DNA from: an uncultured Eubacterium sp.
Lineage (GTDB): Bacteria; Bacillota; Clostridia; Peptostreptococcales; Anaerovoracaceae
DNA: 7,846 bases
Direction: 5' to 3'
Assembly (NCBI GenBank): GCA_905193765.1
Contig: CAJJPZ010000098.1
Span: forward strand, 1 to 7,846
Within the stretch, counting starts at the first letter, position 1, and each line of letters begins with the position of its first letter. The translations under genes and the position numbers were made by a program. The notes beneath the pieces are model-generated. The model made no database searches. It was not told where the DNA came from and saw only the letters and a program-made list of their open reading frames with translations. Shown here in pieces: positions 1-5,829 of the stretch.

Positions 1-150
1 TATGGGTAAATCCACGTTGCTACAAACTGGAGGTCACTTCATATTGTCTCCTGATAACAGCATCGCACAAAGTGCGTACAAATATAATACAATGCTATAA
101 GAAATGGCGTCGTGAGGTATAAGCTATAGCCAGTTTAAGTAATTTATCAC
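1..150. other. Upstream flank without a recognised gene
   Basis: No gene is identified here. Two forward frames stay open from the window edge, one ending at a TAA at 98-100 and one at a TAA at 120-122. Either could be the tail of a gene lying to the left, but both are too short (32 and 39 codons) to recognise. A small perfect hairpin, CGCAC-AAA-GTGCG, lies at 64-76, and GCTATAGC at 123-130 is a palindrome. Neither is followed by a T-run, so no terminator is claimed. Confidence 0.3.
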
Positions 151-179
151 TTGATATTTTTATTAAGAATGATTATGAT
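151..179 (+). promoter_or_regulatory. Sigma-A-type promoter of the surface protein gene
   Basis: TTGATA at 151-156 and TATGAT at 174-179 are separated by exactly 17 bases. Each differs from consensus (TTGACA, TATAAT) by one base. Transcription would start near 186 and give an untranslated leader of about 45 bases before the ATG at 233. The surrounding sequence is very AT-rich, as expected for a clostridial promoter. Confidence 0.65.
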
Positions 180-214
180 TAAACAAAGGATACAAATTGT
201 TGGAGATGTTTTAT

Positions 215-222
215 GGAAGGAG
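215..222 (+). promoter_or_regulatory. Ribosome binding site that sets the start at 233
   Basis: GGAAGGAG ends 10 bases before the ATG at 233. The reading frame is open further upstream to a TTG at 197, but that start has no Shine-Dalgarno sequence. It would also put extra polar residues ahead of the lysines of the signal peptide. The ATG at 233 is therefore preferred. Confidence 0.75.
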
Positions 223-232
223 TAATGTAATT

Positions 233-2542
233 ATGCATTTTAAGAAATCTCAACACTGTATTGGTAGTCTGATATTGTTTATAGGCTTATGTATAATATT
301 GTTTGGACATCCATTATCGTCTTATGCAGGTGAGACTGTTAATTCAACAGTTGGAGAGAAAACTGAATATGTATACAAAACATCATATGGAGGAAATCTG
401 CAGTTTAAGACGAGCTACAATGAATACTGTGATGTTGTGGTGAAAAATATGTCGTCATCAAATGACGAATACTGGTATACCTTATATATATATCCTAAGG
501 CAGCCGCTGGGAAAACAAAGGGGGATACATATGTAAGTGTTTATGACCCTGATTCTGAATCGGAGATAGATTATCTGATGGTACATACAGAGCTTGGAGT
601 GCAGGACCTGACTATCTGCAATGGAGAATATGTAGATATAGAAATATGTGATATTCTTGAATACACAGGTGATTTAAGTGCAAAAATAAAGAAACTTTAT
701 ATAACAGGGGATGGTAATGGTGCCAGTCTTTCTATTGGTGCTTATAAACAGAAATCATTATCAATGACAGATACGTCTATTGATGATATGGGCAGAGTTT
801 TTTATAAATATAAAGCGATGGGTTCATTCGCTGTTACTGGTAAATATAATGCTCAGATCTGGGATGCTGACACGGGTAAGATTTATAAGCAGATAAACCT
901 GAACATAACTGACCATAGTTATGATGATGGTAAAGTAATAAAAGACTCTACATGTATAAAAGAAGGTGAGATAAAATATACATGTACTGAATGTGGTAAT
1001 GAAAAAATAGAATCATTGCCGTTGGCAGAACATTCACCTGAAAAAGTGGAAGCAGTAAACGCAACATGTGAAAAAAGCGGACAGACTGAAGGTAGCAGGT
1101 GTGCCATTTGCAAAAAAGTTTTGAGTGGCTGTGAATCTGTTGCTGTACTTGGACATGAATACGGAAGCTGGAAAACAAATGGATCAGCGACACATTATCG
1201 AATATGCAGCAGGTGTGAATTGAAAAACACGGAATATCATAATTGGGATGACGGTAAAATAACTTCAGAACCCACTTGTACAGAGTCAGGAACAAAGACA
1301 TTCCTTTGTAAGGACTGTGGAGAAATCAAAGAAACGAAGATAAGTGCAACAGGGCATAATTACGGCGAATGGAAAAGTGACGGAAAGAATACACATTCCA
1401 AATTATGTTCTAACGATAATGATAAAGTTACAGAAGCACATTCGTGGGACTCGGGAACGGTGTCAGTAAGTCCATCTTGTACAGAAACAGGGATCAAAAC
1501 GTATAAATGTGACATATGTAACGAATTGAAAAAAGAAGAAATATCTGCTACAGGACACAAATGGAACGTAGAAGCAACTATAGATAAAAAGCCAACCTGC
1601 ACAGAAAATGGCAGCAGATCGATACATTGCTCTGTATGCGATGTAGTGAAAGATGGCAGTACCGAAAGCATCCCTGCAACAGGTCATGAATTTGGGGCAT
1701 GGACAACAATAAAATCTCCGAATTGTGTAGATAAAGGCAGTGAAGCACGTACTTGCAAGATATGTGAGTATAAAGAAACAAAAGATGTTGATGCAAAAGG
1801 TCATGAATGGGAGTCTGTATATACAACGGATAAGGAATCAACCTGCATAGAAGATGGTTCTGAATCTATCCATTGTAAGAACTGTGATGTGATCAAAGAC
1901 AGCAGGGGCATATCTGCAAAGGGGCATGATTATGAAACTATTACGATAAAAGCAAGCCTTAAGTCCGATGGTTTGTCGTATGACCTTTGCAAGACATGTC
2001 AGCATAAAGATGCAGAGCGGACTATTTTTAAGCCAGTCGGATTTGCGTTATCAGTTGCGAATTATACATATAATGCAAAGACAGTTACTCCGGCAGTAGT
2101 TGTAAGAGATTCAAAGGGGCTTGTTCTGAAAAAAGGCGCAGACTATGACATAAGCTATGCTTCAGGACGTAAGAATGTCGGAAGATATGCTGTTAAAGTA
2201 ACTTTTAAGGGGGAATATGATGGTACTAAGACGATGTACTTCACTATCAATCCTAAGGCACCAGCAATAAAAGCACCTGCGGCAGCCAGCAAATCATTTA
2301 CAGCAAAATGGAGCAAGGTGGTCGGCCAGGCTACAGGATATCAGATAATATATGCCTCAAACAGCAAATTCACATCAGGAAAGAAGACTGTAAATGTTGG
2401 CAATTATAAAACAACATCAAAGAAAATAACGAAATTGAAATCCAAAAGCAAATATTACGTTAAGGTAAGAACATATAAAACTGTAAACGGAACAAAGTAT
2501 TATTCCGGATGGTCGAAGGTAAAAACCGTAAAAACAAAATAG
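233..2542 (+). CDS. Secreted cell-surface protein with Cys/His repeats, Ig-like module and C-terminal FN3 domain
   Basis: A 769-residue protein of unknown specific function, built like a clostridial surface or secreted adhesin. Residues 1-32 form a signal peptide: K4-K5, a hydrophobic core rich in I/L/F/G, and SYA before a likely cut after Ala32. Residues 33 to about 226 are an unrecognised, probably beta-rich domain. Residues about 228-600 hold about ten repeats of the form (S/P)-T-C-x-E-x-G, then C-x2-C, then A-T-G-H. Residues about 600-675 match the Ig-like module common in Lachnospiraceae surface proteins (YTYNAK, a DYDISY core, NVGRYAV, YDGTKTMYF). Residues about 677-769 look like a fibronectin III domain (YQIIYA, YYVKVRTYK, GWSK). 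There is no LPxTG-like motif or C-terminal membrane helix, so attachment to the wall, if any, is by another route or the protein is released. The gene is clearly more AT-rich than the sipW operon. It has its own promoter and a terminator and converges with the Rpn gene. Confidence 0.85.
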   Translation: MHFKKSQHCIGSLILFIGLCIILFGHPLSSYAGETVNSTVGEKTEYVYKTSYGGNLQFKTSYNEYCDVVVKNMSSSNDEYWYTLYIYPKAAAGKTKGDTYVSVYDPDSESEIDYLMVHTELGVQDLTICNGEYVDIEICDILEYTGDLSAKIKKLYITGDGNGASLSIGAYKQKSLSMTDTSIDDMGRVFYKYKAMGSFAVTGKYNAQIWDADTGKIYKQINLNITDHSYDDGKVIKDSTCIKEGEIKYTCTECGNEKIESLPLAEHSPEKVEAVNATCEKSGQTEGSRCAICKKVLSGCESVAVLGHEYGSWKTNGSATHYRICSRCELKNTEYHNWDDGKITSEPTCTESGTKTFLCKDCGEIKETKISATGHNYGEWKSDGKNTHSKLCSNDNDKVTEAHSWDSGTVSVSPSCTETGIKTYKCDICNELKKEEISATGHKWNVEATIDKKPTCTENGSRSIHCSVCDVVKDGSTESIPATGHEFGAWTTIKSPNCVDKGSEARTCKICEYKETKDVDAKGHEWESVYTTDKESTCIEDGSESIHCKNCDVIKDSRGISAKGHDYETITIKASLKSDGLSYDLCKTCQHKDAERTIFKPVGFALSVANYTYNAKTVTPAVVVRDSKGLVLKKGADYDISYASGRKNVGRYAVKVTFKGEYDGTKTMYFTINPKAPAIKAPAAASKSFTAKWSKVVGQATGYQIIYASNSKFTSGKKTVNVGNYKTTSKKITKLKSKSKYYVKVRTYKTVNGTKYYSGWSKVKTVKTK
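914..2032 (+). repeat. Region encoding about ten degenerate Cys/His surface repeats
   Basis: Two repeat types can be seen in the translation. The long type (about 38-42 residues) reads W-x2-G, then P-x-C-T-E-x-G, then C-x2-C, ending in ATGH or a variant such as AKGH or VLGH; seven or eight copies can be counted. The short type (about 28 residues) reads YG-x-W-K-x-(D/N)-G, then TH-x3-C, ending in a lone H, and occurs twice (EYGSWKTNG and NYGEWKSDG). The second short copy has CSND where the first has CSRC, so it has lost one cysteine. The last copy, beginning DYETITIKA, has lost its first cysteine. DNA-level identity between copies is low, so they are old duplications. Confidence 0.75.
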
Positions 2543-2558
2543 ATAGTTGAAAAGAGAC

Positions 2559-2601
2559 GGGGTACTCGTATTAAGCTTTTAGCAGTTAACGCGAGTACCC
2601 C
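2559..2601. terminator. Likely bidirectional terminator between convergent genes
   Basis: GGGGTACTCG at 2559-2568 is perfectly complementary to CGAGTACCCC at 2592-2601, giving a 10-bp GC-rich stem with a 23-base loop. On the forward strand the tail CTACTTTA is only moderately T-rich. On the reverse strand the stem is followed by GTCTCTTTTC, a better U-tract. Placement 16 bases after the surface gene and between two convergent genes supports a shared terminator. The loop is long, so efficiency is uncertain. Confidence 0.6.
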
Positions 2602-2626
2602 TACTTTATGAAGACTGTGATACTGT

Positions 2627-2677
2627 GAAATATCATTTTCGATATTTCCGGAATATCAACAGAAGTTTCATATGAAA
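2627..2677. repeat. Cluster of short dyads in the convergent intergenic region
   Basis: GAAATATC at 2627-2634 and GATATTTC at 2641-2648 form a perfect 8-bp inverted repeat with a 6-base gap. The right arm can instead pair with AATATC at 2652-2657. TTTCATATGAAA at 2666-2677 is a perfect 12-bp palindrome. The function is unknown. They lie between the ends of two converging genes and could be transcript-end structures or protein sites. Confidence 0.45.
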
Positions 2678-2733
2678 ATACGTGGCAAAGCCCCTTTTGT
2701 GCCTCTATATATAACGCCGTGGCCTTTAATGGA

Positions 2734-3687
2734 TCACTTTATGGTATTAGTTTGCTGAAGTTGCCTGATACCATCCTCAGATAATCCGGTCAACTCTGAA
2801 ACCAGTGATATTTCCATTCCTTTCGCCAGCATATTTACGGCAATCTCCCTCTGCTTGGTCTGCTCGCCCTCGGCCTTACCGCGAACTTCTCCTAATTTTT
2901 CTCCTTCAGCTCTGGCATCTTCCACTTTTTCCTTCGTGATAGCAGCAATATCCGACATCTTGATATAATACTTCTCTTTTTCACTGAGCATCGTATCACT
3001 CCTCGTAACTTCGTCGAATGCGATCTCAGACGACTCGAGATACTCTCTGCCGTGTTCAAGCAGCTGCTGGACGTAGTCTGCCATGCTTTCATCGCCTGCA
3101 TACCTTATGTAGGATGCAAAGGTCTCCAGCGGCGTAAGCTCATGCACAGGCTTGGACGGATTCACTGCCTTAAGCTGTACATAGATGAATTTCAGCTTGT
3201 CACTCATCTCCTCATGGGTAATATCATTCATGAGACTGAAAGGACATGTCAGTTCTCCGTTGCAGTATCTGTTGGTATCCATGATCGTTATCATAACGGT
3301 TTTCTTCATTTTATCATAATCACTACCGCTCTGCAATGCGTAGGTAGACAGTACTTTGCCTGCATATAGCAGGTCACGGTCGTTGTATGCCCTGAAGTCA
3401 TCGGCCTGCATTTCCACATTTATCAGCACATGACAGTCAGTCTCCGTCAGAATATCAAGTATGGAGCCCTTGCTGTATTTCGTCTGCCCGGGTATGTATG
3501 GATCCAGTAGTCTGAGCGATTTGACAGGCGCCTGTCCGTGCCCGGCCAGGATCACATTCAGCAGGTCTACCAGGGCCCGCTTCGACTCCTCGGTATCCCT
3601 GCCGTACACCGCCTTGAAAGTGAAATCCTCCTTGATACTGAAATCAGCTCTGTGTGTGGTATCGAATCTTGCACTGATATTTATCAT
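2734..3687 (-). CDS. Rpn family recombination-promoting nuclease / putative transposase (PD-(D/E)XK)
   Basis: A 317-residue member of the Rpn/PDDEXK_2 family, often labelled putative transposase. Studied relatives such as E. coli RpnA are DNA endonucleases that promote RecA-independent recombination; a role here is inferred from family. The N-terminus has the usual DFTFKAVYG-like opening (residues 21-29). Asp78 (in SILDI) and the E-x-Q pair Glu92/Gln94 (in NVEMQ) fit the PD-(D/E)XK metal site of this family. A charged stretch rich in E, G, K and R (about residues 255-282), then a short helical segment and LTGLSEDGIRQLQ, forms the typical C-terminal tail. Length is normal and the frame is intact. 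The start is set by the strong ribosome site at 3694-3704. The gene stands alone, opposite in direction to both neighbours; no terminal inverted repeats or target duplications were seen, so there is no sign that it mobilises itself. Confidence 0.85.
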   Translation of the reverse strand: MINISARFDTTHRADFSIKEDFTFKAVYGRDTEESKRALVDLLNVILAGHGQAPVKSLRLLDPYIPGQTKYSKGSILDILTETDCHVLINVEMQADDFRAYNDRDLLYAGKVLSTYALQSGSDYDKMKKTVMITIMDTNRYCNGELTCPFSLMNDITHEEMSDKLKFIYVQLKAVNPSKPVHELTPLETFASYIRYAGDESMADYVQQLLEHGREYLESSEIAFDEVTRSDTMLSEKEKYYIKMSDIAAITKEKVEDARAEGEKLGEVRGKAEGEQTKQREIAVNMLAKGMEISLVSELTGLSEDGIRQLQQTNTIK

Positions 3688-3693
3688 ACGTAA

Positions 3694-3704
3694 CTCCCTC
3701 CTTT
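3694..3704 (-). promoter_or_regulatory. Ribosome binding site of the Rpn gene
   Basis: On the reverse strand AAAGGAGGGAG lies 6 bases before the ATG whose first base is 3687. It is a near-perfect Shine-Dalgarno sequence and fixes the start codon. Confidence 0.8.
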
Positions 3705-3725
3705 AAATGCATTTCGACACTACTC

Positions 3726-3777
3726 ATGGTAATATTTAACATAGGTAAACATTACCATACGTCTGTGGAAAAGTCAA
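3726..3777 (-). promoter_or_regulatory. Rpn promoter overlapped by a 33-bp dyad (candidate operator)
   Basis: Reading the reverse strand, TTGACT (3777-3772) is followed after 17 bases by TAATGT (3754-3749), which is preceded by TGG, an extended -10. A dyad with arms ATGGTAATATTT (3726-3737) and AAACATTACCAT (3747-3758) covers the -10. The 12-bp arms have one G-T mismatch and a 9-base centre. A repressor bound to the dyad would block RNA polymerase. The leader to the ATG would be about 55 bases. Confidence 0.5.
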
Positions 3778-3865
3778 GATAAAATGTAAATAAAAGGTTC
3801 GTACGATATAACTCCATCATTCCTGCATAGACCACAGTTAGCTGCCATGACTGGACGGTTATTAA

Positions 3866-3896
3866 AAAGTTAATTCGAAGTTATAAAAAAGTTAGA
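3866..3896 (+). promoter_or_regulatory. Three AAGTTA direct repeats at 11-bp spacing, possible LytTR-type activator site
   Basis: AAGTTA occurs at 3867-3872, 3878-3883 and 3889-3894, each exactly 11 bp (about one helical turn) apart. The outer two, extended to AAAGTTAAT (3866-3874) and AAAGTTAGA (3888-3896), match the LytTR direct-repeat consensus at 9 of 9 and 8 of 9 positions, with a 13-bp gap. The group ends 16 bp before the -35 of the sipW operon promoter, a normal place for an activator. No regulator gene is present in the window. AT-richness makes chance matches more likely, so this is a candidate only. Confidence 0.4.
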
Positions 3897-3912
3897 AAAA
3901 CATAACGAAACA

Positions 3913-3941
3913 TTTACATCTCCCGCGAATAGTGGTAGAAT
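3913..3941 (+). promoter_or_regulatory. Promoter of the sipW-fibre operon
   Basis: TTTACA at 3913-3918 and TAGAAT at 3936-3941 are separated by 17 bases. The -10 is preceded by TGG, making an extended -10. Each hexamer is one base off consensus. Transcription would start near 3948, giving a leader of about 139 bases before the ATG at 4087. Confidence 0.7.
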
Positions 3942-3947
3942 TTTTCA

Positions 3948-4086
3948 CGTAGGGATCATGGGTAGAAGTTCGAAGCCGGGCGGTCATCGTCCGAGGGAAG
4001 CGGAGCTGCTGCAGGCACGTCATGCAGGCAGTGGGGCGTATCTGAGGAATCTCTCATAAAAAATATCCCGGACAGGTAAAACAGAA
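3948..4086 (+). promoter_or_regulatory. Potentially structured 5' leader of the sipW operon
   Basis: The base composition switches to GC-rich at the expected transcript start. A hairpin forms from CTGCTGCA (4006-4013) and TGCA plus GCAG (4023-4031), with one bulged G. A longer stem pairs 3989-3997 with 4066-4073 (eight to nine pairs including one G-U, one bulged A) and encloses that hairpin. Its right side ends right next to the weak Shine-Dalgarno ACAGG at 4072-4076, so folding could limit sipW translation. A 33-codon frame from an ATG at 3958 to a TAA at 4057-4059 also lies here, in the same frame as sipW, without a good ribosome site. No known riboswitch class was recognised. Confidence 0.4.
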
Positions 4087-4656
4087 ATGGAAGAACAAAA
4101 GGAAATATCTGAAACAGGTACGAAGGGTATCGGAGCGAAACAGGAAAATGAAGGCGTGCTGAAGACCGTTGCAGATTTTGTATCTACGTTCGTAGTCACG
4201 ATAGTGGTGATCATCGCGATCCTGCTGGTCATCGGACGGTTCACGGGGATACATCTCTTCAACGTAGAATCGGGAAGCATGACGCCGGAGTACCCGGTGG
4301 GAACGCTGCTCATCGACAAGGAGACAGACCCTTCATTGATAGAACAGGGAGACGTGGTCACTTTCATAATGAACGAAGAGGGGATGCTGGTGACCCATAG
4401 AGTAGTGTCCATAGACAGGACAGACAAAACGTTTACAACAAAAGGGGATGCAAATAACGTAGAGGATCCTGAACCGGTGATGTGGGGGAATGTCATCGGG
4501 AAAGTGATGTTCAGCGTACCTTTTGCAGGAAAACCGTTCTCATACATAACCGCGGAGGAGAACCGCAAGATCGTGATCGGTGTGATAGCAGGGCTGCTGA
4601 TACTGTCGCTCATCTGGGACTTTACATCAAAGAAGAAAGGAGCAGACAAGAAATGA
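4087..4656 (+). CDS. sipW: SipW-like (ER-type) signal peptidase I
   Basis: A 189-residue membrane signal peptidase of the SipW/Sec11 type, expected to cut the unusual signal peptides of TasA/camelysin-like exported proteins at the outer face of the membrane. A cytoplasmic N-terminus (1-30) leads into a membrane helix at about 32-50. Next come the SGSM motif with catalytic Ser64, the box around THRVV with His104 in place of the Lys of ordinary bacterial enzymes, and GDANNVEDPEPV (120-131) followed by VIGKV. Ser and His are 40 residues apart, as in B. subtilis SipW (Ser47/His87). A second helix at about 162-178 ends in a basic tail (SKKKGADKK). The ATG at 4087 has only a weak ribosome site (ACAGG). 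The stop overlaps the next start in ATGA (4653-4656), so the two are translationally coupled. It heads an operon whose next three products carry SipW-type signals, which supports the assignment. Confidence 0.93.
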   Translation: MEEQKEISETGTKGIGAKQENEGVLKTVADFVSTFVVTIVVIIAILLVIGRFTGIHLFNVESGSMTPEYPVGTLLIDKETDPSLIEQGDVVTFIMNEEGMLVTHRVVSIDRTDKTFTTKGDANNVEDPEPVMWGNVIGKVMFSVPFAGKPFSYITAEENRKIVIGVIAGLLILSLIWDFTSKKKGADKK

Positions 4657-5306
4657 AAAAACGCAAACGTCTGATCACCGGCGCCGCGCTTCTGATGATA
4701 TGTCTTGTTGCCGCAGTGCTGCCGACGTATTCATGGCTTTCTTCGAAGAGCGAGACTGTGGTGAACAAATTCGCAGGAGGGACTATCTCCATAGCCATGG
4801 ACGAAGCGAAGGTAGATGCGGACGGTAAGAAGGTCGAGGGCGACGACGCTCAGCGTGTTACGTCCAACAGTTATAAATACACCGCGGGAGCCGTGCTGGA
4901 CAAGGACCCGACGCCGACTGTCATAAAAGGCAGCGACGAATGCTACGTTTTCGTGTGCGTGGAAAATCAGCTCAGCGATAAATTCAGCATCAACTACGAC
5001 GCCGATTCATGGAAATCCGTTGCGACGCAGGGGGACAAGACTGTGTACGCATATGTGAAGAAGGTGGCCGCAAAGGAAGCGGAGAAAGACATCACCCTGC
5101 CGCCGGTATTCACCCAGGTGAAGGTTTCCGAGAATCTCACGTCGGAGGACATAGAAAATCTCGGCGGGAAGAACCTCAACGTTACGGCATACGCTCTGCA
5201 GACGGCGTCGCTGGACTCGAAGGAAGCTATAGACATCGCAGTCAAGGCTTTCCTCGGTGAAGATGCAAAGGCAGACAGACACATAACTATCGAAGAGGCA
5301 CAGTGA
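4653..5306 (+). CDS. TasA/camelysin-like exported protein with SipW-dependent signal
   Basis: A 217-residue protein, probably a fibre subunit. The N-terminus MKKRKRLITG, a hydrophobic core, and PTYS before W28 form a SipW-type signal with a likely cut after Ser27. The mature start WLSSKSETVVNKFAGG resembles that of TasA, whose first strand is used in donor-strand fibre assembly. The rest is a beta-sandwich-like domain: TPTVIKGSDECYVFVCVE (about 87-104) and LNVTAYALQT (about 175-184) are recognisable strands. The same landmarks occur in the N-terminal part of the last operon gene (DPTVTVDATVDAYVYVEV and LTFKAYAIQQ), so the two are paralogues. It has two cysteines in the mature part (97, 102) and a short acidic C-terminus, with no wall anchor. 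The start ATG at 4653 overlaps the sipW stop and is preceded by AAAGGAG at 4636-4642; longer upstream starts in this frame lie inside sipW and were rejected. Confidence 0.85.
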   Translation: MKKRKRLITGAALLMICLVAAVLPTYSWLSSKSETVVNKFAGGTISIAMDEAKVDADGKKVEGDDAQRVTSNSYKYTAGAVLDKDPTPTVIKGSDECYVFVCVENQLSDKFSINYDADSWKSVATQGDKTVYAYVKKVAAKEAEKDITLPPVFTQVKVSENLTSEDIENLGGKNLNVTAYALQTASLDSKEAIDIAVKAFLGEDAKADRHITIEEAQ

Positions 5307-5307
5307 T

Positions 5308-5784
5308 ATGACAGCATCGGACAAACACAGGAAATTTCTAAAATATGCTGCAGTGATCGCGGTGTGTGTCGCGGTGACGGTCTGTGCTGTTGCCGGATCG
5401 GTGAAAAGCACGCTGGCATACATAACATCGGATCCGGTGACCTGCGTCAATGTGTTTTCTGCTGATGGCAGCGTCAAGCCTACAGAACCTACGGATCCGA
5501 TAACGCCGACGGAACCGTCTTCGGAAACAGGAACGGATCCTTCGTCTGAGTCAACGGAAACAGAGACTACGAAGGAGAGTACAGAGAAACCGACGGAGAC
5601 CACGGAATCCCGGACCACAGAACCTACGCAGACATCTGACCACGGGACCACGGAACCATCCGGCACAGACGACAGAAAAGCGAAGACCGGAGATGACTTC
5701 AGCATACTGCCGTGGATAATAATGGCGGCAGCCAGTATAATCGTTATGATCAGCATCCTGGTATCCAGGAGATCCAAGAACTGA
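5308..5784 (+). CDS. Small SipW-type secreted protein with Thr/Pro/Glu-rich stalk and KTGD wall/membrane anchor
   Basis: A 158-residue protein with almost no folded part. Residues 1-37 make a signal of the SipW type ending STLA, cut before Y38. The mature N-terminus YITSDPVTCVNVFSADGS has the same start strand as its neighbours but lacks the TasA domain behind it. Residues about 55-122 are a low-complexity stalk of T, E, P and S (TEPTDP, TPTEPS, TETETT, TTEPTQ). KTGD at 126-129, a membrane helix at about 133-152 and RRSKN form a C-terminal sorting-type signal; KTGD variants are common in Clostridia in place of LPxTG. The preceding residue is Ala, not Pro, so sortase use is less sure and it may stay a membrane protein. 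It starts 1 base after the previous stop with GAAGAGG at 5292-5298. The likely role is to tether the fibre; this is inference. No sortase gene lies in the window. Confidence 0.8.
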   Translation: MTASDKHRKFLKYAAVIAVCVAVTVCAVAGSVKSTLAYITSDPVTCVNVFSADGSVKPTEPTDPITPTEPSSETGTDPSSESTETETTKESTEKPTETTESRTTEPTQTSDHGTTEPSGTDDRKAKTGDDFSILPWIIMAAASIIVMISILVSRRSKN

Positions 5785-5787
5785 TGA

Positions 5788-5818
5788 TAAATAAATCTAT
5801 TTAATATTCCAAGGAGGG
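5788..5818 (+). promoter_or_regulatory. AT-rich hairpin and strong ribosome site before the last operon gene
   Basis: TAAATA (5788-5793) and TATTTA (5798-5803) form a 6-bp hairpin with loop AATC in the only real gap of the operon. AAGGAGGG at 5811-5818 follows and lies 11 bases before the ATG at 5830. This is the best Shine-Dalgarno of the four genes, suggesting higher translation of the last product. No convincing separate promoter was found here. Confidence 0.45.
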
Positions 5819-5829
5819 AAAGCAAGCAA

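Noticed and set aside
2..122. Two short open forward frames at the left edge, one beginning MGKSTLLQTGG
   Set aside because: GKST recalls a Walker A motif, but the GxxxxGK context cannot be seen and the frame is only 32 codons. Two frames are open at once and neither can be recognised as a gene tail.
2734..3687. Rpn gene as part of an insertion sequence
   Set aside because: No flanking terminal inverted repeats or target duplications could be found. The gene has its own promoter, and family members are usually stand-alone.
3958..4059. 33-codon frame in the sipW leader as a separate gene
   Set aside because: It has only AGG four bases before the ATG and no recognisable peptide. It was kept only as part of the leader description.
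3948..4086. Leader as a cyclic-di-GMP or other known riboswitch
   Set aside because: No conserved core motifs of classes I know were found, such as the GCAAAC/GACGCAAAGCC pattern of c-di-GMP-I.
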